Positions 23,475-31,187 of a stretch of 37,220 nt of DNA are shown one piece after another (within the stretch, counting starts at the first letter, position 1; each line of letters starts with the position of its first letter). A model generated the notes under the pieces. It had not been told where the DNA came from, did no database searches, and saw only the letters and a list, made by a program, of their open reading frames with translations. Both the position numbers and the translations under genes were made by a program. The DNA is from Ruminococcus sp. (GTDB lineage: Bacteria > Bacillota > Clostridia > Oscillospirales > Ruminococcaceae): NCBI GenBank assembly GCA_017961625.1, contig JAGCWY010000082.1, positions 1-37,220 on the forward strand. The letters run 5' to 3'.

Positions 23475-24338
23475 ATGTTAACTTCAGCTACAGAAATGCT
23501 CAGAAAAGCAAGAGCAGGCAAATACGCAGTAGGTCAGTTCAATATCAATAACCTTGAGTGGACTAAGGCTATCCTTCAGACTGCTCAGGAGTGCAATTCA
23601 CCCGTTATCCTCGGCGTATCAGAGGGCGCAGGCAAGTATATGTGCGGCTTCAATACAGTTGCTGATATGGTAGCAGCTATGGACAAGTCACTCGGTATTA
23701 CAGTACCTGTTGCACTTCACCTTGACCACGGTTCTTATGAGGCTTGCTACAAGTGCATTAAGGCTGGTTTCACATCTATCATGTTCGACGGCTCACACTT
23801 CCCAATCGCTGAGAACGTTGCAAAGACAACAGAGCTCGTAAACGCTTCTCACAATCTCGGTCTTTCTATCGAGGCTGAGGTAGGCGCTATCGGCGGTGAA
23901 GAGGACGGCGTTATTGGCAGAGGCGAGTGTGCAGATCCTGCTGAGTGCAAGATGATCGCTGATCTCGGCGTTGACTTCCTTGCAGCAGGTATCGGCAATA
24001 TCCACGGTGTATATCCCGCAAACTGGGAAGGACTCAGCTTTGAGACTCTCGAGGCTGTAAACAAGGCTGTAGGCGAGATGCCTCTCGTTCTCCACGGCGG
24101 TACAGGTATCCCTGACGATATGATCACAAAGGCTATCTCACTTGGCGTAGCTAAGATCAACGTTAATACAGAGTGTCAGCTCGTATTTGCTGAGGCTGTA
24201 AGAGGCTATATCGAGGCAGGTAAGGACAAGCAGGGCAAGGGCTTCGATCCCAGAAAGCTCCTCGCACCCGGCGTTGACGCTATCAAGGCTAAGGTTAAGG
24301 AAAAGATGGAGCTTTTCGGCAGCGTAAACAAGGCTTGA
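23475..24338 (+). CDS. fba: Class II fructose-1,6-bisphosphate aldolase
   Basis: The protein has 287 residues from ATG 23475 (AGGAGG upstream), where the conserved MLTSATEMLRKARAGKYAVGQFN begins. It is a zinc-dependent aldolase of glycolysis/gluconeogenesis cleaving FBP to DHAP and G3P. The catalytic Asp and zinc His are in VALHLDHGS (D84, H85). EAEVGAIGGEEDG, GNIHGVYP and LHGGTGIPDD supply further zinc and phosphate contacts. Codon use is strongly biased toward a few codons, as expected of a highly expressed gene. It is monocistronic, with its own promoter and terminator. Confidence 0.95.
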   Translation: MLTSATEMLRKARAGKYAVGQFNINNLEWTKAILQTAQECNSPVILGVSEGAGKYMCGFNTVADMVAAMDKSLGITVPVALHLDHGSYEACYKCIKAGFTSIMFDGSHFPIAENVAKTTELVNASHNLGLSIEAEVGAIGGEEDGVIGRGECADPAECKMIADLGVDFLAAGIGNIHGVYPANWEGLSFETLEAVNKAVGEMPLVLHGGTGIPDDMITKAISLGVAKINVNTECQLVFAEAVRGYIEAGKDKQGKGFDPRKLLAPGVDAIKAKVKEKMELFGSVNKA

Positions 24339-24363
24339 TCGGCTTACATTACATAAAAATTAT

Positions 24364-24392
24364 GCCTGAGTACAATGTACTCAGGCTTTTTT
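24364..24392 (+). terminator. Intrinsic terminator of fba
   Basis: GCCTGAGTAC (24364-24373) pairs with its complement GTACTCAGGC (24377-24386), followed by TTTTTT. Confidence 0.92.
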
Positions 24393-24422
24393 ATCGTTCC
24401 GGCTTACGGAGACGGCAGTATA

Positions 24423-24453
24423 AAAACGGTCTGCCATTACGACAGACCGTTTT
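24423..24453 (-). terminator. Intrinsic terminator of the TraB/GumN gene
   Basis: Arms AAAACGGTCTG (24423-24433) and CAGACCGTTTT (24443-24453); on the minus strand the 3' arm runs into a T-tract. Confidence 0.85.
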
Positions 24454-24487
24454 AGCGAGGTATATATTCAATTGGTCGCAGGACCGA

Positions 24488-25579
24488 TCAAGCTATCTTT
24501 TCTACTGTATAGCCCTTTGCTTCAAGGAGGTTATCTACTCCCACATCTTCTGAGTAGTGGAGAGCGCCTACCATGAAGAGGCAGTTCTTGCCTTCCTTAA
24601 GAAGCTCCTCTGCCTTGTCAGCCATGCCCTTGTTGCGGTCGTCGAGCATGAGCTTCTTGTAATCCTCGTAATCGTCTGTGAGGTCCTCAGGAAGATCGTC
24701 GATATCCTCCTCCATGTCGAAGAGTATCTCGCCGCTGCCGTTTGCCCAGAGCTCGTAGATTTCGCCGATCTCCTCGGCATACTCGTCTATATCGTTCATG
24801 CTGTCAAGGGATTCCTTGAGAGTGTATTCTGCATAGTCGTCGGAGTATGCGGAAAGAGCCTTTATCTGAGTGTCGAGAGTTTCAATGCTGATAACTTCCT
24901 TGTTGTCGTCCTTGGCGAGATTCATGAAGTATGTGTCAGTACCCTCGGTCTTGAGGTTTTCAAGTCTGAGGAGCATAACGGAATTGAGCTGATTGATGAA
25001 GAAGCCGGTATTGAACTGGTCGTACATTGCGCTGTAGCCGCCCATTGACTCAAAGTAGTCTGTCAGCTGCTTGTAGGTCTCCTCAGAGATATGATCCTTT
25101 ATTGTAGTACCGTCAGTGTAGAGGAAGCCCTGCTGGAATTCGAGCATAGCCGATGCGTCATCCATAAGAGCTACTGTATCGTACTCAACTGCTATGGAGT
25201 CGCAGTTTTTATAGATGTCCATGAGTTGCTCTGAGTAGTCGCTTGCCTTTTCGGGAAGAACGTGCATTGTTCCAAGGAGATAGATAGTATTTCCACTTTC
25301 GGGATCGGTAACCTTCCAGAGGGGAGGATTGATGTCGGTGGTCTTGATATAGCTTTCTATATCGGCTGTAGTGCCGTAGGGATTAGCTGTAGCGTCCTCC
25401 GAGGCGTCCTCTGTTGTAGCTTCTGTAGGATCGGCAACGGTAGTTTCTGTTGCAGATTCTGTTGTTGTTTCTTTAGATGTGTCACTGGAATTATTGTTTG
25501 TGTTTGACTTTGCGCATGATGTTGCTGTAACGGACATGGCAAGAGCCATGATGAAAGCAGCGATATTCATTTTTTTCAT
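24488..25579 (-). CDS. TraB/GumN-family lipoprotein (Tiki-like hydrolase fold)
   Basis: The protein has 363 residues. The lipoprotein signal MKKMNIAAFIMALAMSVTATSC has its lipobox Cys near residue 22. A Thr/Ser/Asn/Glu-rich linker (residues 25-72) leads to a TraB domain: NPPLWKVTDPESGNTIYLLGTMHVLP, DSIAVEYDT and the terminal CLFMVGALHYSEDVGVDNLLEAKGY. The GTMH and GALH His residues are the family's metal-site candidates; related Tiki proteins are metalloproteases. It should be tethered outside the cell. Activity in bacteria is largely untested. Expressed alone from a perfect promoter. Confidence 0.88.
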   Translation of the reverse strand: MKKMNIAAFIMALAMSVTATSCAKSNTNNNSSDTSKETTTESATETTVADPTEATTEDASEDATANPYGTTADIESYIKTTDINPPLWKVTDPESGNTIYLLGTMHVLPEKASDYSEQLMDIYKNCDSIAVEYDTVALMDDASAMLEFQQGFLYTDGTTIKDHISEETYKQLTDYFESMGGYSAMYDQFNTGFFINQLNSVMLLRLENLKTEGTDTYFMNLAKDDNKEVISIETLDTQIKALSAYSDDYAEYTLKESLDSMNDIDEYAEEIGEIYELWANGSGEILFDMEEDIDDLPEDLTDDYEDYKKLMLDDRNKGMADKAEELLKEGKNCLFMVGALHYSEDVGVDNLLEAKGYTVEKIA

Positions 25580-25613
25580 TTTGCTTTTGTCCTTTCATTA
25601 CAAAATATAGTTT

Positions 25614-25642
25614 ATTATACTACTGAAAAAAACGGTTGTCAA
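25614..25642 (-). promoter_or_regulatory. Consensus sigma-A promoter for the TraB/GumN gene
   Basis: Minus strand: TTGACA (25642-25637), 17-bp spacer, TATAAT (25619-25614). Confidence 0.87.
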
Positions 25643-25723
25643 CGAATAGAAAAATAATTATACAGGTATGACTGTAGTTTTACTCAGTTTCTGCAAGAAT
25701 TCGTATAAATAGTGTATAAAAAC

Positions 25724-25752
25724 TTGACCTTTTCGGTGTTTGGGTATATAAT
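25724..25752 (+). promoter_or_regulatory. Sigma-A promoter for acylphosphatase
   Basis: TTGACC (25724-25729), 17-bp spacer, TATAAT (25747-25752). Confidence 0.8.
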
Positions 25753-25803
25753 AAAAATATGTTATTTTAAGCTCGATGAGAGTGATGATTCAAGAGGTCG
25801 TTT

Positions 25804-26073
25804 ATGGAAAGGGTTCGCAGACATTTTATTTTTTACGGGTATGTACAGGGAGTGGGCTTTCGCTGGAGAGCTTCCCATACCGCTCAGAGATACGGTATAA
25901 CTGGCTGGGTGCGCAATCTTGACGACGGCTCGGTGGAAATGGAAGCCGAGGGCACAGAGAACGATATAAATGACATGATAGATGTGCTTAAAGGGCATAT
26001 ATGGGGAAGCATTGACGATATCATCTCTGAGCACATTCCCGTGCAGGGCAGTCACGTGTTTGAAATAGTATGA
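25804..26073 (+). CDS. acyP: Acylphosphatase
   Basis: The protein has 89 residues, the usual family size. It hydrolyses carboxyl-phosphate bonds in the cytoplasm. The phosphate loop GYVQGVGFRW carries catalytic R20, and GWVRNLDDGSVE carries N38; both essential residues are present. The SD is AAGAGGT just upstream of ATG 25804. It is a single-gene unit 17 bp before the queuosine promoter. Confidence 0.92.
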   Translation: MERVRRHFIFYGYVQGVGFRWRASHTAQRYGITGWVRNLDDGSVEMEAEGTENDINDMIDVLKGHIWGSIDDIISEHIPVQGSHVFEIV

Positions 26074-26089
26074 GGGTATGGGAAATCGC

Positions 26090-26118
26090 TTGACAAAGCC
26101 CAGCAATTCTGATATAAT
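26090..26118 (+). promoter_or_regulatory. Consensus sigma-A promoter of the preQ1 operon
   Basis: TTGACA (26090-26095), 17-bp spacer, TATAAT (26113-26118). Transcription should start near 26125, at the base of the riboswitch stem. Confidence 0.88.
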
Positions 26119-26120
26119 AA

Positions 26121-26255
26121 TTCACGGATACAATCCCGACAGTTCGTTTGCGCCATCCTGTCGTTAAACAAAACCAGGGCATCCGTTATACTGCGGCTTT
26201 CTGCGCGGTATCACAATTATGTATGGATGCATCTGCCAAGGCAGGTGCTTTTTTT
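26121..26255 (+). promoter_or_regulatory. Probable preQ1 riboswitch (class III-like candidate) with terminator/antiterminator
   Basis: The leader of the queD operon can form an outer stem ACGGAT (26124-26129)/ATCCGT (26181-26186) enclosing a hairpin CGACAG (26137-26142)/CTGTCG (26158-26163). The hairpin loop contains GTTT (26146-26149), which can pair with AAAC (26166-26169) to make a pseudoknot. Next comes ATACTGCG/CGCGGTAT (26189-26196/26204-26211). An intrinsic terminator, GCATCTGCC/GGCAGGTGC (26229-26237/26240-26248) plus TTTTTTT, precedes queD. GCATCC (26179-26184) can instead pair with GGATGC (26225-26230), which overlaps both the outer stem and the terminator. Ligand binding would stabilise the outer stem and switch the operon off. 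PreQ1-III riboswitches are known from Ruminococcaceae; the class here is inferred, not matched to a consensus. Confidence 0.72.
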
Positions 26256-26270
26256 GTTCGGAGTGATGAT

Positions 26271-26696
26271 ATGTACAGATTAAAGACCTCAGCCTCTTTT
26301 GACAGTGCTCATTTCCTTGCAGGATATGAGGGGAAATGCGCCAATATACATGGTCACCGCTGGAAGATAGAAGCTGAATTTTCAGGCGCGGAACTTTTAA
26401 AGGATGGTACAAAGCGCGGTATGCTCATAGATTTCGGCGATATAAAAAGCGCTGTACGCGCTCTTGCAGACAGCTTAGATCATGCTCTCATATATGAGGA
26501 GGGCTCACTCATGGATGAGACTGTAGCTGCTCTGAATAATGAGAATTTCAGGCTTATAGCCGTACCATTTCGTCCCACGGCGGAGAGATTCGCGGAGTAC
26601 TTTTACTTACAGCTCAGTACTCAGGGACTGCCGGTATGCAGTGTGTCGGTATATGAAACTCCCGAAAACTGCGCCGTATATGGGGAAACACCATGA
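26271..26696 (+). CDS. queD: 6-carboxy-5,6,7,8-tetrahydropterin synthase QueD
   Basis: The protein has 141 residues from ATG 26271, which sits 16 nt after the terminator U-tract with GGAG upstream; the long frame from 26148 overlaps the riboswitch and is not used. The zinc ligands are H14, H27 and H29 with catalytic Cys23 in SAHFLAGYEGKCANIHGHRW. RGMLIDFGDIKSAV and SLDHALIYEEGS are family-typical. It converts 7,8-dihydroneopterin triphosphate to CPH4, the second step toward preQ1. First gene of queD-queE-folE-queC-queF. Confidence 0.94.
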   Translation: MYRLKTSASFDSAHFLAGYEGKCANIHGHRWKIEAEFSGAELLKDGTKRGMLIDFGDIKSAVRALADSLDHALIYEEGSLMDETVAALNNENFRLIAVPFRPTAERFAEYFYLQLSTQGLPVCSVSVYETPENCAVYGETP

Positions 26697-27355
26697 AGTA
26701 CCCAGTAGCTGAAAAATTTACAAGCATCAACGGAGAAGGACAGAAAGCCGGAGAGTCGGCGGTATTTATCCGTTTCAGAGGCTGCAACCTTAACTGTACC
26801 TACTGCGATACAAAATGGGCTAACAGTGCCGATGCTGAGGCGGAATTCCTCACAGCTGAGGAAATAGTGGCATATGCGGACTCTACAGGTATAACGAATG
26901 TGACTCTCACAGGAGGAGAACCGCTTTTACAGCCTGAAATGGGCAGGCTGACCGACCTGCTTATAAAGTCCGGACACTGCGTGGAAATAGAAACCAACGG
27001 TAGCATACTCATTGGGGAGCTTGCGGAAAGACAGCTCCGTCCCTCCTTTACTCTCGACTATAAGTTGCCTGACAGCGGTATGGAAGGCAGTATGCTCACC
27101 GATAACTATAGATACATCACCGGCAGCGATACGGTCAAGTTCGTTTCAGGAAGTCTTCGCGACCTTGAAAAGGCTGCTGTTATTATAAAAGAGTATGACC
27201 TTATAAACAGGTGCAGGGTGTATATCAGCCCTGTTTTCGGCAGGATAGAGCCGGCGGATATAGTTGACTTCATACTTAGGGAGCGCCTTAATGGAGTAAG
27301 GCTGCAACTACAGCTCCACAAGTTTATCTGGGATCCGGAAAAGCGTGGCGTCTGA
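26693..27355 (+). CDS. queE: 7-carboxy-7-deazaguanine synthase QueE (radical SAM)
   Basis: The protein has 220 residues. The ATG overlaps the queD stop by 4 bases. The radical SAM cluster motif C-x3-C-x2-C is in RFRGCNLNCTYCDTKW; TLTGGEPLLQP is the AdoMet-binding GGE segment. EKFTSINGEGQKAGESAVFIRF at the N-terminus is the QueE-type start. It contracts the CPH4 ring to 7-carboxy-7-deazaguanine. Length is normal. Confidence 0.95.
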   Translation: MKYPVAEKFTSINGEGQKAGESAVFIRFRGCNLNCTYCDTKWANSADAEAEFLTAEEIVAYADSTGITNVTLTGGEPLLQPEMGRLTDLLIKSGHCVEIETNGSILIGELAERQLRPSFTLDYKLPDSGMEGSMLTDNYRYITGSDTVKFVSGSLRDLEKAAVIIKEYDLINRCRVYISPVFGRIEPADIVDFILRERLNGVRLQLQLHKFIWDPEKRGV

Positions 27356-27366
27356 AAGGAGAATGT

Positions 27367-27921
27367 ATGGATACTAAGGCTATTGAAATGCATATAAGAG
27401 GGATTCTTGAAGCCCTCGGCGAGGACCCTGAGCGTGAGGGACTGCGCGAAACTCCTCAGCGCGTTGCGCGAATGATGGAAGAGGTCTTTGAGGGCATAGC
27501 CTACTCAAACCACGATATAGCACAGATGTTTGGCAAGACTTTTGAAGCTGCCGACGACAGCACTGCTGTGGTTATGAAGGATATAACCGTTTTCAGCTAC
27601 TGCGAGCACCATATAGCACTCATGTACGATATGACTGTAGATGTGGCTTACATCCCGAAGGGAAGAGTGCTAGGCCTAAGCAAGATAGCAAGGATATGTG
27701 ATATGGCTGCAAAGCGCTTGCAACTACAGGAAAGACTGGGAAGCGATATCGCCGAGATAATCTCGGAAGCGTCAGGTTCTCCCGACGTGGGAGTAGTTAT
27801 AAAGGGCTGTCACAGCTGCATGACTGCACGAGGCATAAGGAACGCTTCAGCAAAGACGGTGACAAAGACATGGCGGGGGGAGTTTAGGAATGACCCTGAG
27901 CTCAGAAAACTACTTGACTGA
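27367..27921 (+). CDS. folE: GTP cyclohydrolase I
   Basis: The protein has 184 residues with SD AAAGGAG. Zinc ligands are in FSYCEHHIALM and KGCHSCMTARGI (Cys, His, Cys), with RVLGLSKIARICDMAAKRLQLQERL the signature strand/helix. It opens GTP to 7,8-dihydroneopterin triphosphate, the first committed step for both folate and 7-deazaguanines. Its position inside the queuosine operon says it mainly feeds preQ1 here, though it may also serve folate. Confidence 0.95.
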   Translation: MDTKAIEMHIRGILEALGEDPEREGLRETPQRVARMMEEVFEGIAYSNHDIAQMFGKTFEAADDSTAVVMKDITVFSYCEHHIALMYDMTVDVAYIPKGRVLGLSKIARICDMAAKRLQLQERLGSDIAEIISEASGSPDVGVVIKGCHSCMTARGIRNASAKTVTKTWRGEFRNDPELRKLLD

Positions 27922-27934
27922 TAAGGAGAGAAAT

Positions 27935-28624
27935 ATGAAAGCACTGGTTTTATTCAGCGGCGGCGTTGATAGTACCACCTGCCTCGGCATTGCCGTTAAG
28001 AAGTACGGCGTGAAGGAAGTACTTGCGCTGTCAGTATTTTACGGTCAGAAGCACAGCAAGGAGCTTGAAGCAGCGGATAAAATAGCTGCTCACTACGGAG
28101 TACAGCTGAAAAAGCTTGATCTTGCCATTATATTTGCGGATTCAGACTGCTCTCTTCTTGCAAGCTCAGATAAGGAGATACCTATGGAGTCATACTCGGA
28201 GCAGCTAAGGAAAACAGACGGAGCTCCCGTATCGACTTATGTGCCGTTCAGGAACGGTCTTTTTCTGTCATCGGCTGCAAGTATAGCCCTGTCTCACGGC
28301 TGTGAGGTGATATACTACGGAGCCCATAGCGACGATGCGGCAGGTAATGCATATCCCGATTGCAGTAGCGACTTCAATGATGCAATAAATCGTGCAATAT
28401 ACATCGGAAGCGGCTGCCAGCTTAGAGTTGAAGCACCATTTATCGGACTTACAAAGGCTCAGGTAGTAAAAAAAGGATTGGAACTCAACGTGCCATACGA
28501 GCTCACATGGAGCTGCTATGAGGGTGATTGCAGCCCCTGTGGAAAGTGCGGAACCTGCATAGATAGAGCGGCGGCCTTTGCAGCTAACGGTGTTGCAGAC
28601 CCTGCACTTGCGAAAGGAGTATAA
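27935..28624 (+). CDS. queC: 7-cyano-7-deazaguanine (preQ0) synthase QueC
   Basis: The protein has 229 residues from ATG 27935 (AAGGAG upstream); the earlier in-frame start overlaps folE. The PP-loop FSGGVDSTTCLG is at the N-terminus. The zinc cluster near the end is SCYEGDCSPCGKCGTC. It converts 7-carboxy-7-deazaguanine to preQ0 with ATP and ammonia. YYGAHSDDAAGNAYPDCSSDF is typical of the family. Confidence 0.96.
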   Translation: MKALVLFSGGVDSTTCLGIAVKKYGVKEVLALSVFYGQKHSKELEAADKIAAHYGVQLKKLDLAIIFADSDCSLLASSDKEIPMESYSEQLRKTDGAPVSTYVPFRNGLFLSSAASIALSHGCEVIYYGAHSDDAAGNAYPDCSSDFNDAINRAIYIGSGCQLRVEAPFIGLTKAQVVKKGLELNVPYELTWSCYEGDCSPCGKCGTCIDRAAAFAANGVADPALAKGV

Positions 28625-28625
28625 T

Positions 28626-29123
28626 ATGACAGGAAGAAATGAGAACGAAAAGGGAAGCATATCTCTCCTTGGCAATAACAGGACAGTCTATTCTTCGGAG
28701 TATGATCCCTCGGTGCTGGAGACTTTTCCTAACAAGCACCCGGACAATGATTATTTTGTAAAGTTCAACTGTCCAGAGTTCACAAGCCTCTGTCCTATCA
28801 CGGGACAGCCGGATTTTGCGACAATATATATATCCTACGTGCCTGCTGAGAAAATGGTTGAGAGCAAGTCATTGAAGCTCTACCTATTCAGCTTCCGAAA
28901 TCACGGGGATTTCCATGAGGACTGCGTGAATATAATCATGAAGGACCTCATAAAGCTAATGAAGCCAAAATATATTGAGGTATGGGGAAAATTTCTGCCC
29001 CGTGGCGGTATCTCCATAGACCCTTACTGTAATTACGGGCTTCCTGGTACAAAGTGGGAGAAACTAGCTTGGGACAGGCTGGCTCAACATGATATGTATC
29101 CTGAGGCGGTCAATAACAGATAA
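28626..29123 (+). CDS. queF: NADPH-dependent preQ0 reductase QueF (unimodular type)
   Basis: The protein has 165 residues from ATG 28626 (AAAGGAG upstream), directly after queC. The catalytic Cys that forms a thioimide with preQ0 is in FTSLCPITGQPDFATI, which also carries the acid Asp. VESKSLKLYLFSFRNHGDFHEDCVN is the QueF NADPH/substrate motif. It makes preQ1, the likely ligand of the riboswitch at the head of the operon, giving a feedback loop. No tgt or queA is in the window. Confidence 0.95.
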   Translation: MTGRNENEKGSISLLGNNRTVYSSEYDPSVLETFPNKHPDNDYFVKFNCPEFTSLCPITGQPDFATIYISYVPAEKMVESKSLKLYLFSFRNHGDFHEDCVNIIMKDLIKLMKPKYIEVWGKFLPRGGISIDPYCNYGLPGTKWEKLAWDRLAQHDMYPEAVNNR

Positions 29124-29133
29124 TGTGCTGAAA

Positions 29134-29160
29134 GCGTGTATCACAGGCAGTGATACACGC
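29134..29160 (+). terminator. Terminator hairpin of the preQ1 operon
   Basis: GCGTGTATCAC (29134-29144) and GTGATACACGC (29150-29160): a perfect 11-bp stem with a 5-nt loop. It is followed by A/T-rich sequence with only short T-runs. Confidence 0.75.
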
Positions 29161-29223
29161 TATTTAACTATTTGTATAATTTTTAGCTAATAATAATAAG
29201 TTGTTTTATTACACTATCAGTGA

Positions 29224-29252
29224 TTGACAAATTAACTATAATGTGGTATAAT
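29224..29252 (+). promoter_or_regulatory. Consensus sigma-A promoter for the EAL gene, long leader
   Basis: TTGACA (29224-29229), 17-bp spacer, TATAAT (29247-29252). About 140 nt of A/T-rich leader follow; I see no GEMM-type c-di-GMP riboswitch motif in it. Confidence 0.85.
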
Positions 29253-29400
29253 AGAATAATAAATTATATATCCATTCAACAATGGTTTATAAAAAAAGCA
29301 GGGTTTAATTGGTAAAAGATATATATATGCCTATATTCCGTTAAAATAAAGTTTGAGAAAAGATTGGCTTAGGCGTCGTCTTAGGATGGGAAGTGAGAAA

Positions 29401-31074
29401 ATGGATTTTCATTCAGCTTTTGAAGGACTTCTTGAAAAATTGAACAGCATGAAAAAGATTGACTTTACAAAGGTCAGTACTGAGCTTGAATATATATGCA
29501 ATTTGTACCGTATCTCAAAGATCACTACGAGAACGTATCAGGATGTCAGGTGTGAGGAGCTGGGCACAGGCGACGAGCTTGTATCTTACGACACGGGCGA
29601 AAAGGGAAATGTCGGTCTCTCAGAACGTATAGTCACAGACTTGATGAACGTCATTATCTGCGACATCTATATAAAAGAAGGTGTGGAGCCGTGGAGCGAT
29701 GAAGAGGTTAAAACAGTCAAATTCTTTCTGAATACCGTTACCGTGTATGTTAGCAGGATCAGAATACAGGACGCCGCAAACAGATTTGCCTTCTATGACG
29801 ACGATGGATACCATAACTTCCGTTATCTTATACGTTATATACATAGGGTTGAGCAGGAAGGCACCATATCCGGAATGGCGGCTCTTCACTTCAATCTAAA
29901 GCATTTTGCGCTCGTCAATCAGCAGATAGGCAGAAGTCTCGGAAGTATGGTGATGCACAGCTTCTTTAATTCCATCGCGGATATGATACGTGGAAAAGGC
30001 GAGATATGCCGTGTCGGCGGTGATAATTTTGCTCTTGTCTGCGAGAGAGACTGCCTCAATAACGTACTTGGCTATCTCAACGGCGCTGCCGTAGTTTATG
30101 ATGTAAGATCTGGCGACAGGGTAATGGTGTCGGCTTCTGTGGGAGTATTTCTTATCCCTGAGAACTTTATCATGAGCGATATCGGGGATATACTCGATAA
30201 AATAATATCAGCTTCAAACGCTGCAAAGGTCAGCGACAAGCAGAATATAGTATTTTTCAGCGACGAGATGGTTGCCGAAAAGGACAAGGTAATGCGTATA
30301 CAGCATCTCTTCCCAGAGGCTGTGCTTAAGGAAGAGTATCACGTTTTCTATCAGCCAAAGGTGAATATAAATACCGGAGAAATAGTTGGTGCAGAGGCTC
30401 TTTGCCGCTGGTTCAGGGACGGCAAGATAATACCACCTATTGAGTTCATACCCATACTTGAACATGGGCTGGAGATATGTAAGCTGGATTTTTATATGCT
30501 CGACCATGTCTGCAAGGATATAAAACGCTGGCTTAAAGAGGGAAAGAACGTGGTGAGAGTATCTGTTAACCTCTCCAGGAAGCATATGGTGGATATGGAT
30601 CTCCTAGAGCATATCCTCGAGATTGTTGACAGGAACGACGTTCCTCATAAGTATATAGAGGTGGAACTCACCGAGACGACCACGGACGTTGAGTTCCGTG
30701 ATCTTAAGCGCGTTGTAAGCGGTTTACAGAACGCAGGGATATGCACCTCCGTTGATGATTTCGGCATGGGCTATTCATCACTGAACCTTATAAAAGAGAT
30801 ACCGTGGAACGTCATGAAGGTAGACAAGAACTTCCTCCCCGAGCATTATGAGGATGGAGAGGAGAGCACGAGAGATATTATGTTCCATTACGTTGTTGGA
30901 ATGGCAAAGGCTATGGGACTTGAATGTATTGCCGAGGGAGTAGAGACTCAGACGCAGGTAAAGGCGCTCCGGAAGAATAAATGCGACCTTGCACAGGGAT
31001 TCCTGTACGATAAGCCGTTGCCTGTTGAGGAGTTTGAGGAACGTCTCCGTAAAGGCAGATATGACGTTGAATAA
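29401..31074 (+). CDS. EAL-domain c-di-GMP phosphodiesterase with degenerate GGDEF
   Basis: The protein has 557 residues from ATG 29401 (ATG 29386 and a TTG at 29353 are alternatives without a better SD). The N-terminal 130 residues form an unassigned, possibly GAF-like domain. The GGDEF domain (about 135-290) has the active motif altered to GGDNF (206-210), so cyclase activity is unlikely. The EAL domain (about 310-550) keeps the expected catalytic residues: YQPKV, EAL (332-334), SVNLS, ELTETT, DDFGMGYSSL, MKVDK, IAEGVET and the Q of AQGFL. It should degrade c-di-GMP, perhaps with the GGDNF domain as a nucleotide sensor. No transmembrane segment is seen, so it is cytoplasmic. Confidence 0.9.
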   Translation: MDFHSAFEGLLEKLNSMKKIDFTKVSTELEYICNLYRISKITTRTYQDVRCEELGTGDELVSYDTGEKGNVGLSERIVTDLMNVIICDIYIKEGVEPWSDEEVKTVKFFLNTVTVYVSRIRIQDAANRFAFYDDDGYHNFRYLIRYIHRVEQEGTISGMAALHFNLKHFALVNQQIGRSLGSMVMHSFFNSIADMIRGKGEICRVGGDNFALVCERDCLNNVLGYLNGAAVVYDVRSGDRVMVSASVGVFLIPENFIMSDIGDILDKIISASNAAKVSDKQNIVFFSDEMVAEKDKVMRIQHLFPEAVLKEEYHVFYQPKVNINTGEIVGAEALCRWFRDGKIIPPIEFIPILEHGLEICKLDFYMLDHVCKDIKRWLKEGKNVVRVSVNLSRKHMVDMDLLEHILEIVDRNDVPHKYIEVELTETTTDVEFRDLKRVVSGLQNAGICTSVDDFGMGYSSLNLIKEIPWNVMKVDKNFLPEHYEDGEESTRDIMFHYVVGMAKAMGLECIAEGVETQTQVKALRKNKCDLAQGFLYDKPLPVEEFEERLRKGRYDVE

Positions 31075-31120
31075 TATAAAAAATCGTCCGTTGTCAAACG
31101 GGTGCTCATACAGAAGTTTT

Positions 31121-31151
31121 GCCCCGAAGCATAGTAAAAGTGCTTCGGGGC
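31121..31151 (+). terminator. Intrinsic terminator of the EAL gene
   Basis: GCCCCGAAGCA (31121-31131), 9-nt loop, TGCTTCGGGGC (31141-31151), followed by ATGTTTTAT. Confidence 0.85.
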
Positions 31152-31187
31152 ATGTTTTATGATTAGGTTTCCGAGATATCATAGAAC

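Noticed and set aside
24557..25048. 163-codon frame on the plus strand
   Set aside because: It is antisense to the TraB/GumN gene, whose conserved motifs and promoter fix the coding strand.
26148..26270. N-terminal extension of QueD from 26148
   Set aside because: It would translate the riboswitch and terminator; ATG 26271 has an SD and begins the conserved domain.
29259..29400. Possible c-di-GMP (GEMM) riboswitch in the EAL leader
   Set aside because: The leader is A/T-rich and lacks the conserved GEMM core motifs; no terminator or strong stem.
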